From NCBI GenBank assembly GCA_963718605.1, contig OY970363.1, positions 3,844,001-3,908,000 on the forward strand: a DNA stretch of 64,000 nucleotides, read 5' to 3'. Below the pieces are notes generated by a model. The model did no database searches. It saw only the letters and a list, made by a program, of their open reading frames with translations, and was not told the DNA's origin. Below are positions 35,477 through 43,284 of the stretch, piece after piece. A program made the translations under genes and the position numbers. Source of the stretch: JACCXE01 sp963718605 (lineage in GTDB: Bacteria; Actinomycetota; Acidimicrobiia; Acidimicrobiales; JACCXE01). The stretch's first letter is position 1, and every line of letters starts with the position of its first letter.

Positions 35477-35673
35477 CCTCGGCCTCGCTCGATTCGCACG
35501 ATCGCAACCGTGCCGACCGCGAGACCGATCGAGATGATCGCGAGCCCGATGTGCACCACCCGGAATCCGATCGAGTGATCGCTATCGCCGATCATGTTCT
35601 TGATCAGCACCGCCCAAACAAACACCGTCCACCCAGCTGCCACCCGAAGAAACGTGGCGTTCCGTAATTGCAT
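35473..35673 (-). CDS. Small two-helix membrane protein
   Basis: A 66-residue protein with two membrane helices (about 9-27 and 40-60) joined by a polar loop with DSDHSIGFRVV. Its stop overlaps the P450 start by 4 nt, so it heads the P450-kynurenine operon. SCO4848-like small integral membrane proteins look similar, but I would not name a function. Confidence 0.6.
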   Translation of the reverse strand: MQLRNATFLRVAAGWTVFVWAVLIKNMIGDSDHSIGFRVVHIGLAIISIGLAVGTVAIVRIERGRG

Positions 35674-35710
35674 GGCCGCAGGCTAAAACACCCCGCGCGG
35701 GCTTTGGTGA

Positions 35711-35812
35711 GCGGTGGTGCGTATCCGCTCCAGCCGCGGCGCTTTCTTCCAGCCTCCGCTTAGGCGGAGCCTGCAACGAACCGATGCGGCCTCCACGGAC
35801 ACGCACCACCGC
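35711..35812. repeat. 102-bp long imperfect palindrome
   Basis: Perfect 12-bp termini GCGGTGGTGCGT (35711-35722) and ACGCACCACCGC (35801-35812) enclose arms that match at about 70 percent by eye, ending in an apical CTCCGC-TTAG-GCGGAG stem (35754-35769). The palindrome fills most of the gap between the small membrane gene and the exported-protein gene. It is far longer than a normal terminator. A second palindrome of the same size lies on the other side of the exported-protein gene. Confidence 0.65.
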
Positions 35813-35821
35813 CTTACGTCG

Positions 35822-36166
35822 TCAAGGGTCCGACTGGCCGCAGGACCCGTCTTTGCGATTGGGCGTCGTCGTCGCGACGACCGTTCCTGCAGGGTCCCGC
35901 ACCTTGCAGTCGAACCCGAGCACGTCCATGTTCGCTTCCATGCGACCGAAATCGCCGCAAAGCTCGCTCTCCTCCTGCCGACCCGGCGCGTGCTGATCCT
36001 GCAACTCCACGAACTGACCGTTCACGGTCGCAAAGGCCATTCCCAGCGTGCAGAACCGAGGCGATCGAGAGTGGTCGACGAACATCGGTGCGACGAAGAG
36101 GCCCGCTACGACGAGCAGGACGCTCGCGGCCGCGGCCGCGACGTGATGACGACGCCAATTGCGCAC
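35822..36166 (-). CDS. Small membrane-anchored or exported protein, unknown
   Basis: I do not recognise this 114-residue protein. It starts at GTG with a basic NRRHH-like N-terminus (RNWRRHH) and a hydrophobic segment (about residues 9-28), followed by an outside domain with four Cys (in FCTLG, ELCGD, DCKVR and SCGQ) that could form two disulphides. FATVNGQFVELQDQHAPGRQ suggests a coiled or beta region. A GGGAG ribosome-binding sequence lies upstream. It is flanked on both sides by about 100-bp palindromes. Confidence 0.55.
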   Translation of the reverse strand: MRNWRRHHVAAAAASVLLVVAGLFVAPMFVDHSRSPRFCTLGMAFATVNGQFVELQDQHAPGRQEESELCGDFGRMEANMDVLGFDCKVRDPAGTVVATTTPNRKDGSCGQSDP

Positions 36167-36219
36167 AACTCCCTATCGGTGCACCCAGACCAAACCTGAG
36201 CGCGCCTACGGCGACGTCA

Positions 36220-36318
36220 GCGGGTCGGATAGGCCCGCAAGAGCCCGCATGTGTTTTCCACGCTCCACGAAGTGGAGCCCCGAAAACATCGCGGGCGGTG
36301 CGGGGCTGTCCGACCCGC
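36220..36318. repeat. 99-bp long imperfect palindrome
   Basis: Arms GCGGGTCGGA (36220-36229) and TCCGACCCGC (36309-36318) pair perfectly; CCCGCA-like and GTTTTC/GAAAAC blocks pair inside; the apex is GCTCCAC-GAA-GTGGAGC (36262-36278). It lies between the end of the DDN gene (minus strand) and the start of the exported-protein gene. The apical CTCC/GGAGC stem resembles that of the palindrome at 35711. Confidence 0.65.
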
Positions 36319-36320
36319 GG

Positions 36321-36761
36321 TCAGTCACACCGGCGCAGCACAAACAACGGCAAGGGGCGGCCGCTCCAACCTTCGTAGCGGCGGATGGACGGCCAGCGGG
36401 CGGCCAGCGTCTCGAAGGCGCGTTCGCGATCTGCACCGGTGGGCTCGTCCACGCGGACCCCGTGAGTCACGCGGTTCACCGTGATTGCAGCTTGCCGTGA
36501 CGCGCGCAGGTTGTGCACCCAGTCAGGCGTGGCCTTTTGACCGCCCGCGCCACCGCCGATTAGGTAGCCGCCCTCGTAGGGCAGATAGGTGACGGGTGTT
36601 TTTCGCGTGAGGCCACTGCGGCGACCCGTAGTCGCGAGGACCAACACCGATTGCCGCGAGACGACGCTCAGGCCACTTCGTCCGAATCGCTCTAGCTCCC
36701 AGACCTCGAGCCGACTGAGGTGGTGACGAACACGACGGGTGCGCTCAATCCACCAGGGCAT
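36321..36761 (-). CDS. Deazaflavin (F420)-dependent nitroreductase-family protein
   Basis: A 146-residue DDN/FDOR-type protein. VLVLATTGRRSGLTRKTPVTYL and GGYLIGGGAGGQKATPDWVHNLRAS form the split beta-barrel that binds F420H2, close to the Ddn family of mycobacteria, thought to reduce quinones. The ATG at 36761 lies within the last 17 nt of rsfS, so the genes are co-transcribed; earlier in-frame codons are inside rsfS and give Ser/Arg-rich noise. The stop is followed directly by the 99-bp palindrome. Confidence 0.85.
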   Translation of the reverse strand: MPWWIERTRRVRHHLSRLEVWELERFGRSGLSVVSRQSVLVLATTGRRSGLTRKTPVTYLPYEGGYLIGGGAGGQKATPDWVHNLRASRQAAITVNRVTHGVRVDEPTGADRERAFETLAARWPSIRRYEGWSGRPLPLFVLRRCD

Positions 36762-37134
36762 CGTCGACGAACGGCACGCGGGCAACGTCCCCCCAGAGCC
36801 GTTCGAGGTCGTAGAACTCGCGCGCCTCTTGCAAGAAGATGTGCACGATCCAGTCGCCGTAATCCATAAGGACCCAGCGCGCATCGCTCAGGCCTTCGAT
36901 GCACCGCGGCGATTCACCGCTGAGTTGCTTCACCCGTTCTTCGACTTCCTCGCATATCGCGCGGACTTGTCGGTCGTTCGGCGCTGACGCAATCACGAAG
37001 TAATCACAGATAGCGAGAACCGCACCGACTTCGAGGATCACCGGATCGGTGGCCTTTTTGTCGGCGGCCGCGCGCGCAGCTTCGAGGGCTAGCGCGGGAC
37101 TCGCTTCAGTAATCGGACGCGTCAGTACAGGCAC
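36745..37134 (-). CDS. rsfS: Ribosomal silencing factor RsfS
   Basis: A 129-residue protein that binds uL14 and blocks subunit joining when nutrients are low. ALEAARAAADKKATDPVILEVG, CDYFVIASAPNDRQVRAICEEVEE and DYGDWIVHIFLQEAREFYDLERLWGD are the family signature. GTG 37134 is chosen because AGGAG (37145-37149, complement) lies 10 nt upstream and the family normally starts here; an ATG at 37185 would add 17 unrelated residues. It follows nadD, the usual order. Confidence 0.93.
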   Translation of the reverse strand: MPVLTRPITEASPALALEAARAAADKKATDPVILEVGAVLAICDYFVIASAPNDRQVRAICEEVEERVKQLSGESPRCIEGLSDARWVLMDYGDWIVHIFLQEAREFYDLERLWGDVARVPFVDDALVD

Positions 37135-37200
37135 GAGGGTGGAGCTCCTTTCGGTGGAGATGACGGCAGCGTTGGTTGCCAGCATTTTTCAATACTGAGG

Positions 37201-37222
37201 GTGACGCCTCGAACGGCGTCAC
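37201..37222. terminator. Hairpin between nadD and rsfS
   Basis: GTGACGCC (37201-37208) pairs perfectly with GGCGTCAC (37215-37222) around TCGAAC. It lies in the 92-nt gap after nadD (stop 37278) and just before the rsfS leader. There is no T-run. It could attenuate read-through from nadD into rsfS. Confidence 0.5.
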
Positions 37223-37277
37223 GAAACCGAATTTGTCGGTTGCTAGGCCGCAACACCAACAGGGGGAAGTCCCTTGG

Positions 37278-37865
37278 TCATCTGGGGACAGAGTACCTGG
37301 CATTTTTACGGACCACGCGCATAGCGGCGGCCGGTACCAATCCGTCGACCGGCAAGCCCGATGCGAGGCGTTCGCGCACCATCGAACTCGAGACGTCGAT
37401 CGACGGAATGTCGACCACTTCGACCTTCCAGCCCGGCACATCGACGACTTCGTCGAACCGGGGGCGGTTGACCACGACAAGGGTGACGAGGGCACGCAAC
37501 TCTTGTACCCGGTGCCATGTGTCGAGGTGCTTCGCGGCGTCGTAACCAACTACGAGGAACATCTCGGCCGACGGATCGGCGGCGAGAATCTCTTCGACGG
37601 TGTCCACGGTGTAGGTCGGCCCGCCCCGGTCGACCTCGCGCTCATCGGCCTGAATGCCCGGCACGTCCATGTCTCGCACGGCGTCGCGCACGGCGGCCAG
37701 GCGTTCGGCGGCCGGTGCGATCGGCGGCGGGTCCTTCTGCCACGGATCGGCGGCGACCACTACATGGGTCTCGTCGAGCGCGAGCGCGTGGTGCACGGCC
37801 GCCGCGACCACGAGATGGCCCACGTGGACGGGGTCAAACGTCCCGCCGAAGATGCCAATGCGCAT
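37278..37865 (-). CDS. nadD: Nicotinate-nucleotide adenylyltransferase
   Basis: A 195-residue enzyme that forms nicotinic acid adenine dinucleotide from NaMN and ATP in NAD synthesis. The N-terminal GIFGGTFDPVHVGHL carries the (H/T)xGH nucleotidyl-transferase motif, and SSSMVRERLASG near the end is the ISSTxIR-like motif. Length is normal. It starts 10 nt after the stop of an LLM oxidoreductase gene, so both may be co-transcribed. Confidence 0.95.
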   Translation of the reverse strand: MRIGIFGGTFDPVHVGHLVVAAAVHHALALDETHVVVAADPWQKDPPPIAPAAERLAAVRDAVRDMDVPGIQADEREVDRGGPTYTVDTVEEILAADPSAEMFLVVGYDAAKHLDTWHRVQELRALVTLVVVNRPRFDEVVDVPGWKVEVVDIPSIDVSSSMVRERLASGLPVDGLVPAAAMRVVRKNARYSVPR

Positions 37866-37875
37866 GAAACCCGGT

Positions 37876-38805
37876 TTAGGTCCCGGCGAGCTTGGCGACG
37901 ATCGGGGCGAACGCGTCCATCACATCGCCCTGCACCACGATGTCGTTGAAGCCGAACTCTTCGCGGCGTTTCTGCAGTTGCTCCACAATCTCTTCCTCGG
38001 TGCCGACCATGAGTAGCGGGATGTCGTCGGCGAGTTCCGGGGAGATATCGAATAGCGGCGCGATGTTCGCCAACACCTCCTGACGGTTCGGCACGATCGC
38101 GGTCATGAACGTGAGGACCTGCAGGTCGAGGGAATCGAAGCGATCGCCGGCCGCATCCTTGATCCACTTGATTCGCTCCCGGTAGATCTCGCCGAGCGCC
38201 GTCTTGGCGACCTCGGGGCCGACCACACCCGCGGCGAGGTTCGGGTTCACGCCGATCGTGTCGGCCATCTGCGCGGCGATTGTCAGCACCTTCTTGCCGC
38301 CGCCGCCGATCACGACCGGCGGACCGCCCGGCGTCGACGGCCGCGGAAAGCCCTGCGCGTTAGTAATCGTGTAGTGCTCGCCCTTGAAAGTGCAGGCGCC
38401 GTCGGCCCACAGGGCCTTCATGATCGTGAGCGCTTCCTTCATTCGGTCGATGCGGGTGCCCGGCGAGTCGTAGGGCATGCCGGCTTCCTCGTAGTCGGTC
38501 TTCATCCAGCCGGCGCCGAAGCCGAAGATCGTGCGGCCGGGATAGGCCAGGTCGAGCGTCGCCGCCTCCTTGGCCTGCATAACGGGGTGGCGATAGTCGA
38601 CGTCGTAGACGAGCGCGCCAACCCGCAGCGACTGCGTGCACTCCGCGGCAATCGTCATTGCGACGGTGGGTGACCACTGGTCGCCGAAGTGGTCAGGCAG
38701 ATACAACGTCGTGTAGCCGAGGTCCTCGGTCTTGCGGGCGAGGTCGCGCCACGCGTTGCCGTCTGAAGCCGCGTGGTGTTGCACGCTGAAGCGAAATGGA
38801 CGCAT
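37876..38805 (-). CDS. LLM-class F420-dependent oxidoreductase
   Basis: A 309-residue luciferase-like TIM barrel. FRFSVQHHAASDGNAWRDLARKTEDLGY opens it; YDVDYRHPVMQAKEAATLDLAYPGR, FGFGAGWMKTDYEEAGMPYDS and GGPPVVIGGGGKKVLTIAAQMAD fit the TIGR03621-type F420-dependent group found in mycobacteria. A TAGGCT hexamer (38812-38817) lies 6 nt before the ATG, indicating its own leaderless start. It is divergent from the DAHP synthase gene with a 60-nt gap. Confidence 0.9.
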   Translation of the reverse strand: MRPFRFSVQHHAASDGNAWRDLARKTEDLGYTTLYLPDHFGDQWSPTVAMTIAAECTQSLRVGALVYDVDYRHPVMQAKEAATLDLAYPGRTIFGFGAGWMKTDYEEAGMPYDSPGTRIDRMKEALTIMKALWADGACTFKGEHYTITNAQGFPRPSTPGGPPVVIGGGGKKVLTIAAQMADTIGVNPNLAAGVVGPEVAKTALGEIYRERIKWIKDAAGDRFDSLDLQVLTFMTAIVPNRQEVLANIAPLFDISPELADDIPLLMVGTEEEIVEQLQKRREEFGFNDIVVQGDVMDAFAPIVAKLAGT

Positions 38806-38865
38806 TTCGGCAGCCTACGCAAGTAGTGCTTTGCGCTTCAGGCCCAATGCGGCGAACATTGGGGG

Positions 38866-40215
38866 GTGACACAGGCCGCGTGGACCCCCACCAGCTGGCA
38901 GGACAAGCCTGCCGCGCAGCAACCGACGTGGCCTGACGCGTCCACGCTCGCGCAGGTCGAGAAGACGCTGTCGACTCTGCCGCCCCTCGTGTTTGCCGGG
39001 GAGGCCCGCAACTTGAAGCGCCAGCTCGCCGCGGTCGCCGCGGGCGAGGCGTTCGTGTTGCAAGCCGGCGATTGCGCCGAAAGCTTCCACGACTTCTCGG
39101 CCGACAGCATCCGCGACAAGCTCCGCGTAATCCTGCAAATGGCCGTCGTACTCACCTACGGCGCCGGCGTGCCCGTCATCAAGCTCGGCCGCCTGGCCGG
39201 CCAGTTCGGCAAGCCCCGCTCGTCGGACACCGAAGTGATCAACGGCGTCACGCTGCCGAGTTTCCGCGGCCACATCGTCAACGACGATGCCCCCGACGCC
39301 GACGCGCGCATCCCCGACCCGCAACGCCTGCTCGGCGCGTACCACCAGGCTGCTTCCACGCTGAACCTCGTGCGGGCGTTCGCCCACGGTGGTTTCGCCG
39401 ACCTGTCCCAAGTCCACACGTGGAACCAGCAGTTCGTCGCGAGTTCAGCGGAAGGCCAGCGCTACGACGAGGTCGCCGCCGAGATCGATCGGGCGCTGCG
39501 GTTCATGAAGGCCTGCGGGATCGACCTGACGGCCGAGACCGCGCTGCACCAGGTCGACTTCTACACCTCGCATGAGGCGCTCGTGCTCGGCTACGAGGAA
39601 GCCCTCACTCGGAAGGACTCGCTCACGGGCGACTACTACGACTGCTCAGCGCACTTCGTGTGGATCGGTGAACGCACCCGTCAACTCGACGGTGCGCACG
39701 TCGAGTTCTTCCGCGGTATCAAGAACCCGATCGGCGTGAAGCTCGGCCCGACGTCCGAGCCCGGGCACGTCAAGGCGTTGATCGAAGCGCTGAATCCCGA
39801 GAACGAGCCCGGGCGCCTCACGCTCATCACCCGCCTCGGCGCCGACAAGGTCACCGATCACTTGCCCCGCCTCATCGACGCCGTCGGCGAAGCCGGCGCG
39901 ACGATCACCTGGCTGTGCGACCCGATGCACGGCAACACGTTCACGTCAGCGAGCGGCGTCAAGACCCGCCACCTCGACCAGGTCATGAACGAAGTCGAAG
40001 GGTTCTTTTCGGTGCACCGTGCCCACGGCACGTGGCCGGGAGGCATCCACGTCGAATTGACCGGCGAAGACGTCACCGAATGCCTCGGCGGCGCCGAAGT
40101 GATCGGCGAAGGCGACCTCGCCACGAACTACACCACGATGTGCGACCCTCGCCTCAACGGTCGCCAGTCCCTCGACTTGGCCTTCCGCGTCGCCGAATTA
40201 CTCCGCGGCAACTGA
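38866..40215 (+). CDS. aroG: Class II (plant/AroG_II type) DAHP synthase
   Basis: A 449-residue enzyme condensing PEP with erythrose 4-phosphate, the first step of the shikimate pathway. QAGDCAESF, GRLAGQFGKPRS, WIGERTRQLDGAHVEFFRG, PIGVKLGP and CDPMHGNT are diagnostic for class II; the metal ligands Cys (GDCAES), His (PMHGNT), Glu and Asp (MCDPRLNG) are present. It is full length. Start GTG 38866 follows a G-rich stretch (GGGGG) that can act as ribosome-binding site. Confidence 0.96.
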   Translation: MTQAAWTPTSWQDKPAAQQPTWPDASTLAQVEKTLSTLPPLVFAGEARNLKRQLAAVAAGEAFVLQAGDCAESFHDFSADSIRDKLRVILQMAVVLTYGAGVPVIKLGRLAGQFGKPRSSDTEVINGVTLPSFRGHIVNDDAPDADARIPDPQRLLGAYHQAASTLNLVRAFAHGGFADLSQVHTWNQQFVASSAEGQRYDEVAAEIDRALRFMKACGIDLTAETALHQVDFYTSHEALVLGYEEALTRKDSLTGDYYDCSAHFVWIGERTRQLDGAHVEFFRGIKNPIGVKLGPTSEPGHVKALIEALNPENEPGRLTLITRLGADKVTDHLPRLIDAVGEAGATITWLCDPMHGNTFTSASGVKTRHLDQVMNEVEGFFSVHRAHGTWPGGIHVELTGEDVTECLGGAEVIGEGDLATNYTTMCDPRLNGRQSLDLAFRVAELLRGN

Positions 40216-40238
40216 TATTTCTGCCTGTCGGCGGAATG

Positions 40239-40268
40239 TTGACCGAATAAGTCGGGTTTTAGTACGCT
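40239..40268 (+). promoter_or_regulatory. Promoter of the sulfate-assimilation operon
   Basis: TTGACC (40239-40244), an 18-nt spacer and TACGCT (40263-40268) form a good sigma-70-type promoter. The leader of about 45 nt ends in a strong GGAGGAGG ribosome-binding sequence 6 nt before ATG 40321. This is one of the few leadered genes in the window. Confidence 0.6.
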
Positions 40269-40320
40269 GATGCGCCCTACCTCGACGTTGCCGCCACGAG
40301 CTTCGGAGGAGGTCACTTAA

Positions 40321-42105
40321 ATGACCCTCGCAGAACACCCTGTCATCGACCCGCTCATTGCTGCGGATATCACGCGCTTCGAAAAGGAGCTCGAGCGGTA
40401 CCTCGCCAATGGCACCGATGACGATCGCTTCCGGGTGTTCCGGCTCGGCAACGGCATCTACGGCCAGCGCCAGGGCGGCACCAACCAGATGGTGCGAGTC
40501 AAGATCCCGTACGGCGGTGTGAGCCCCGAACAGCTTGAGGCCTTCGCCGACATTGCCGACACCTACAGCCGGGGTTGGGGCCACATCACCACCCGGCAGA
40601 ACATTCAGTTCCACTTCGTCGAACTGACCCGGGTCCCCGGCCTGCTGCGTGAATTGGGACGGGTCGGCATGACCACCCGCGAAGCGTGCGGCGACACCGT
40701 CCGAAACGTGATGGGTTGTCACCTCGCCGGTGCGTGCCCGTTCGAGGTGCTCGACGTCACGCCGTGGGCCGAGGCGACCTTCCGCTATTTCTTGCGTCAC
40801 CCCTACGCGCAGCGGCTGCCCCGCAAGTTCAAGATCAACTTCTCGGGCTGCGCCACCGACTGCGGGCAGGCGATGTTCAACGACGTCGGCGTCGTCGCCG
40901 TCGGCCGGCCCTTGCCCGACGGGTCCATCGAGGCCGGCTTCCGAGTGTTCATCGGCGGGGGCCTCGGCGCCAACCCGCATCCCGCGATCGCGCTGGAAGA
41001 CTTCACGCCGCGCGACGAACTGCTGTCCACCATCGAGGCGGTGCTGCGCACCTTCGACCACTACGGCAACCGCGACAACAAGCTGCGCGCCCGCCTCAAG
41101 TGGGTCGTCGCGCAAATGGGCGCCGAAGAGGTAATCGCCCGGGTGCTCAAAGAGCGCCGCTTCCTGCTCGGCTCCGCCACCTATCCGGGTGGCGTGCCCG
41201 CGCACGTCACCGAGGTGGGCGACGCGCCAGCCGGCATGGCCACGGGTGTCGAAGTCGATTCGGTCGGCTACCACGCCGGAGTCGCAGTCACGATCAACGG
41301 GCGCGACCCGTTCACGCGTTGGGAACAGGCGAACGTCGTGCGCGGCAACGCGAAGGGCACGGTCTCCGCAGTCGCCTATGCGACCTTGGGCGACATCACG
41401 AGTGCGCAGTTCCGCGCGCTGGCCGACATTCAGCGTGAGTTCAACGCCAGCGTCCGTTTGACCAACCGTCAGAACATCGCGTTCCGTGATCTCACGGAAG
41501 AGCAGATTCCGCTGCTCTACCAACGCCTCGGGGCAATCGGCATGGCCCAGCCCGGCGCAGAACTGGCGCGCGACGTCGTCAGCTGCCCCGGCGCAGATAC
41601 GTGCAACCTCGCGGTCACCCAAAGCCGCGGCCTCGCCAGCGCGATCAGCGAGTCGATCGAAGAGGCCGGCCTCGGCGAGGTCGGCGGCGTGCGCATCAAC
41701 ATCTCGGGCTGCACCAACTCGTGCGGCCAGCACCACGTCTCGGACATCGGCTTCATGGGTGTCGAGCGACGAGCGCACGGCCAACCGGCGCCCGGCTACC
41801 AAATGCTGCTCGGTGGCCACCTCGCCGATACCGAAGTCGCGTTCGGGCAGAAGGCATTGCGCCTGCCGGCCAAGAACTGCGGCGAAGCCGCGGTGCGCGT
41901 AATCGGCCGTTACGCCAACGAACGCAACGTCGCCGAGCCCTTCCCGGCGTGGATGGAGCGCATCGGTGGCGTGAAGGTGCTCGCCGACGACCTGCGCGAC
42001 CTCGACTTCTTCCCGACGCCCGACGAAGGCCCTCAGTACTACGTGGACTACGACGAGACCGGTCCCTACGTGGCCGAGGTCGGAGACTCCGAGTGCGCGA
42101 CGTAA
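40321..42105 (+). CDS. sir: Ferredoxin-dependent sulfite (nitrite/sulfite-type) reductase
   Basis: A 594-residue siroheme/[4Fe-4S] enzyme with two pseudo-symmetric halves. The first half has NVMGCHLAGACPFEV and INFSGCATDCGQAM; the second has SCPGADTCNLAV (C-x5-C) and NISGCTNSCGQHH (C-x3-C), whose four Cys hold the cluster and siroheme. Context with cysC, cysH, cysD and cysN says sulfite, not nitrite, as substrate: six electrons to sulfide for cysteine synthesis. Strong RBS and promoter upstream. It overlaps cysC by 13 nt. Confidence 0.92.
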   Translation: MTLAEHPVIDPLIAADITRFEKELERYLANGTDDDRFRVFRLGNGIYGQRQGGTNQMVRVKIPYGGVSPEQLEAFADIADTYSRGWGHITTRQNIQFHFVELTRVPGLLRELGRVGMTTREACGDTVRNVMGCHLAGACPFEVLDVTPWAEATFRYFLRHPYAQRLPRKFKINFSGCATDCGQAMFNDVGVVAVGRPLPDGSIEAGFRVFIGGGLGANPHPAIALEDFTPRDELLSTIEAVLRTFDHYGNRDNKLRARLKWVVAQMGAEEVIARVLKERRFLLGSATYPGGVPAHVTEVGDAPAGMATGVEVDSVGYHAGVAVTINGRDPFTRWEQANVVRGNAKGTVSAVAYATLGDITSAQFRALADIQREFNASVRLTNRQNIAFRDLTEEQIPLLYQRLGAIGMAQPGAELARDVVSCPGADTCNLAVTQSRGLASAISESIEEAGLGEVGGVRINISGCTNSCGQHHVSDIGFMGVERRAHGQPAPGYQMLLGGHLADTEVAFGQKALRLPAKNCGEAAVRVIGRYANERNVAEPFPAWMERIGGVKVLADDLRDLDFFPTPDEGPQYYVDYDETGPYVAEVGDSECAT

Positions 42106-42617
42106 CGCAGGGCGCGACGGTCTGGCTGACTGGGCTGCCGTCGTCGGGCAAGACCACGCTGGCGTACGCACTCGAGAAGAAGTTCATCGAAGCGGGCCAG
42201 CGTGTCGAGGTGCTCGACGGCGACGTGATCCGTCAGTCACTCACCGCGGACCTCGGCCTGTCCCCCGAGGACCGGCGTACGAACGTCACGCGAATCGGAT
42301 TCGTGGCCGAGCTGCTTTCGCGCAACGGCGTCGTTGTCATCTGCCCGGTGATCGCGCCCTACCGCGATGCTCGGGACGGTGTGCGCGAACGCCACGACGG
42401 CCGCTTCATCGAGGTGCACATCTCGACGCCCGTAGAACTGTGTGCCGAGCGTGACGTGAAGGGCCTGTACGCCTTGCAGCGGGACGGGAAGCTCACGGGC
42501 CTCACCGGAGTTGACGACCCGTATGAAGCACCGCTCAACCCCGACATCACGTTGGACACCAGCGACATGACGCTCGACGAATCCGTGGAGGTGTTGTGGC
42601 AAGCATTGCACCCCTAA
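42093..42617 (+). CDS. cysC: Adenylyl-sulfate kinase
   Basis: A 174-residue P-loop kinase converting APS to PAPS. Walker A GLPSSGKTTLA, DGDVIRQSL, PEDRRTNVTRIGFVAELL, CPVIAPYRDARDGVR and the lid region KGLYALQRDGKL fit CysC. GTG 42093 overlaps the reductase end and is the only start that keeps the N-terminal VTQGATVWLTG strand. Because the next gene is an APS (not PAPS) reductase, PAPS made here is probably for sulfation rather than for reduction. Confidence 0.93.
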   Translation: MRDVTQGATVWLTGLPSSGKTTLAYALEKKFIEAGQRVEVLDGDVIRQSLTADLGLSPEDRRTNVTRIGFVAELLSRNGVVVICPVIAPYRDARDGVRERHDGRFIEVHISTPVELCAERDVKGLYALQRDGKLTGLTGVDDPYEAPLNPDITLDTSDMTLDESVEVLWQALHP

Positions 42618-43282
42618 GCACCGGCGCCGATTTCGACGACGCCGACTTACGCGAGATCTCCGAGTCGTTCGAGTCCGCGTCGCCGTCGAAGATCATTCGT
42701 TGGGCCGTGGATCAGTTTCATCCCCATCTCTGCCTCACTGCCTCGATGACCGACGCGGTTCTGGTCGATCTGGCCGTGAAGGTAGAGCCGTCGATCGAAG
42801 TCGTCTTTATCGACACCGGTTACCACTTCCCCGAAACCCTCGACACAGTCGAGCAGGTGCGGCGTAAGTACGGGTTGAACTTACGCATGATGACGGTGCC
42901 CACCCACGACGAAGACCTCTGGAAGGTCGATCCCGAGAACTGCTGCTCGGCGGTCAAGGTCGGTCAGCTGGACCGCGCCCTCGCGGGCAAGGAAGCGTGG
43001 ATGAGCGGCCTGCGGCGCGACGAGGCTGAGACCCGCGCCAACTCGCCGATCGTGGCGCGCGATCTGCGCGGCCTCATCAAGGTCAACCCGATCGCGAACT
43101 GGACCGCGCAGGACGTCGCCGGCTACATCGAAGATCACCACATCATCGTGAACCCACTGATCGCGCAGGGCTATCCGTCGATCGGCTGCTGGCCGTGCAC
43201 GACGCCCGTCGCCGACGGCGAGGATCCGCGCTCAGGGCGCTGGGCGGGCCGCGACAAGACGGAGTGCGGGCTCCACCTCTAA
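42596..43282 (+). CDS. cysH: Adenylyl-sulfate (APS) reductase
   Basis: A 228-residue thioredoxin-dependent reductase that turns APS into sulfite. FIDTGYHFPETLDTVEQVR is the PP-loop-like segment. The two Cys pairs NCCSAVKVG and GCWPCTTPV bind a [4Fe-4S] cluster and mark the APS-specific form; the catalytic Cys is in the C-terminal KTECGLHL. GTG 42596 start, 22-nt overlap with cysC. Two nt after its stop cysD begins. Confidence 0.95.
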   Translation: MASIAPLSTGADFDDADLREISESFESASPSKIIRWAVDQFHPHLCLTASMTDAVLVDLAVKVEPSIEVVFIDTGYHFPETLDTVEQVRRKYGLNLRMMTVPTHDEDLWKVDPENCCSAVKVGQLDRALAGKEAWMSGLRRDEAETRANSPIVARDLRGLIKVNPIANWTAQDVAGYIEDHHIIVNPLIAQGYPSIGCWPCTTPVADGEDPRSGRWAGRDKTECGLHL

Positions 43283-43284
43283 AG

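Noticed and set aside
35711..36318. Palindromes as integron attC sites around a gene cassette
   Set aside because: The sizes fit, but neither has RYYYAAC/GTTRRRY-like core ends, and no integrase is present.
40198..42171. 657-residue open frame antisense to the sulfite reductase
   Set aside because: The opposite strand has an unmistakable siroheme enzyme with promoter and RBS. The antisense text has low-complexity Arg/Gly/Asp composition and no family signature.
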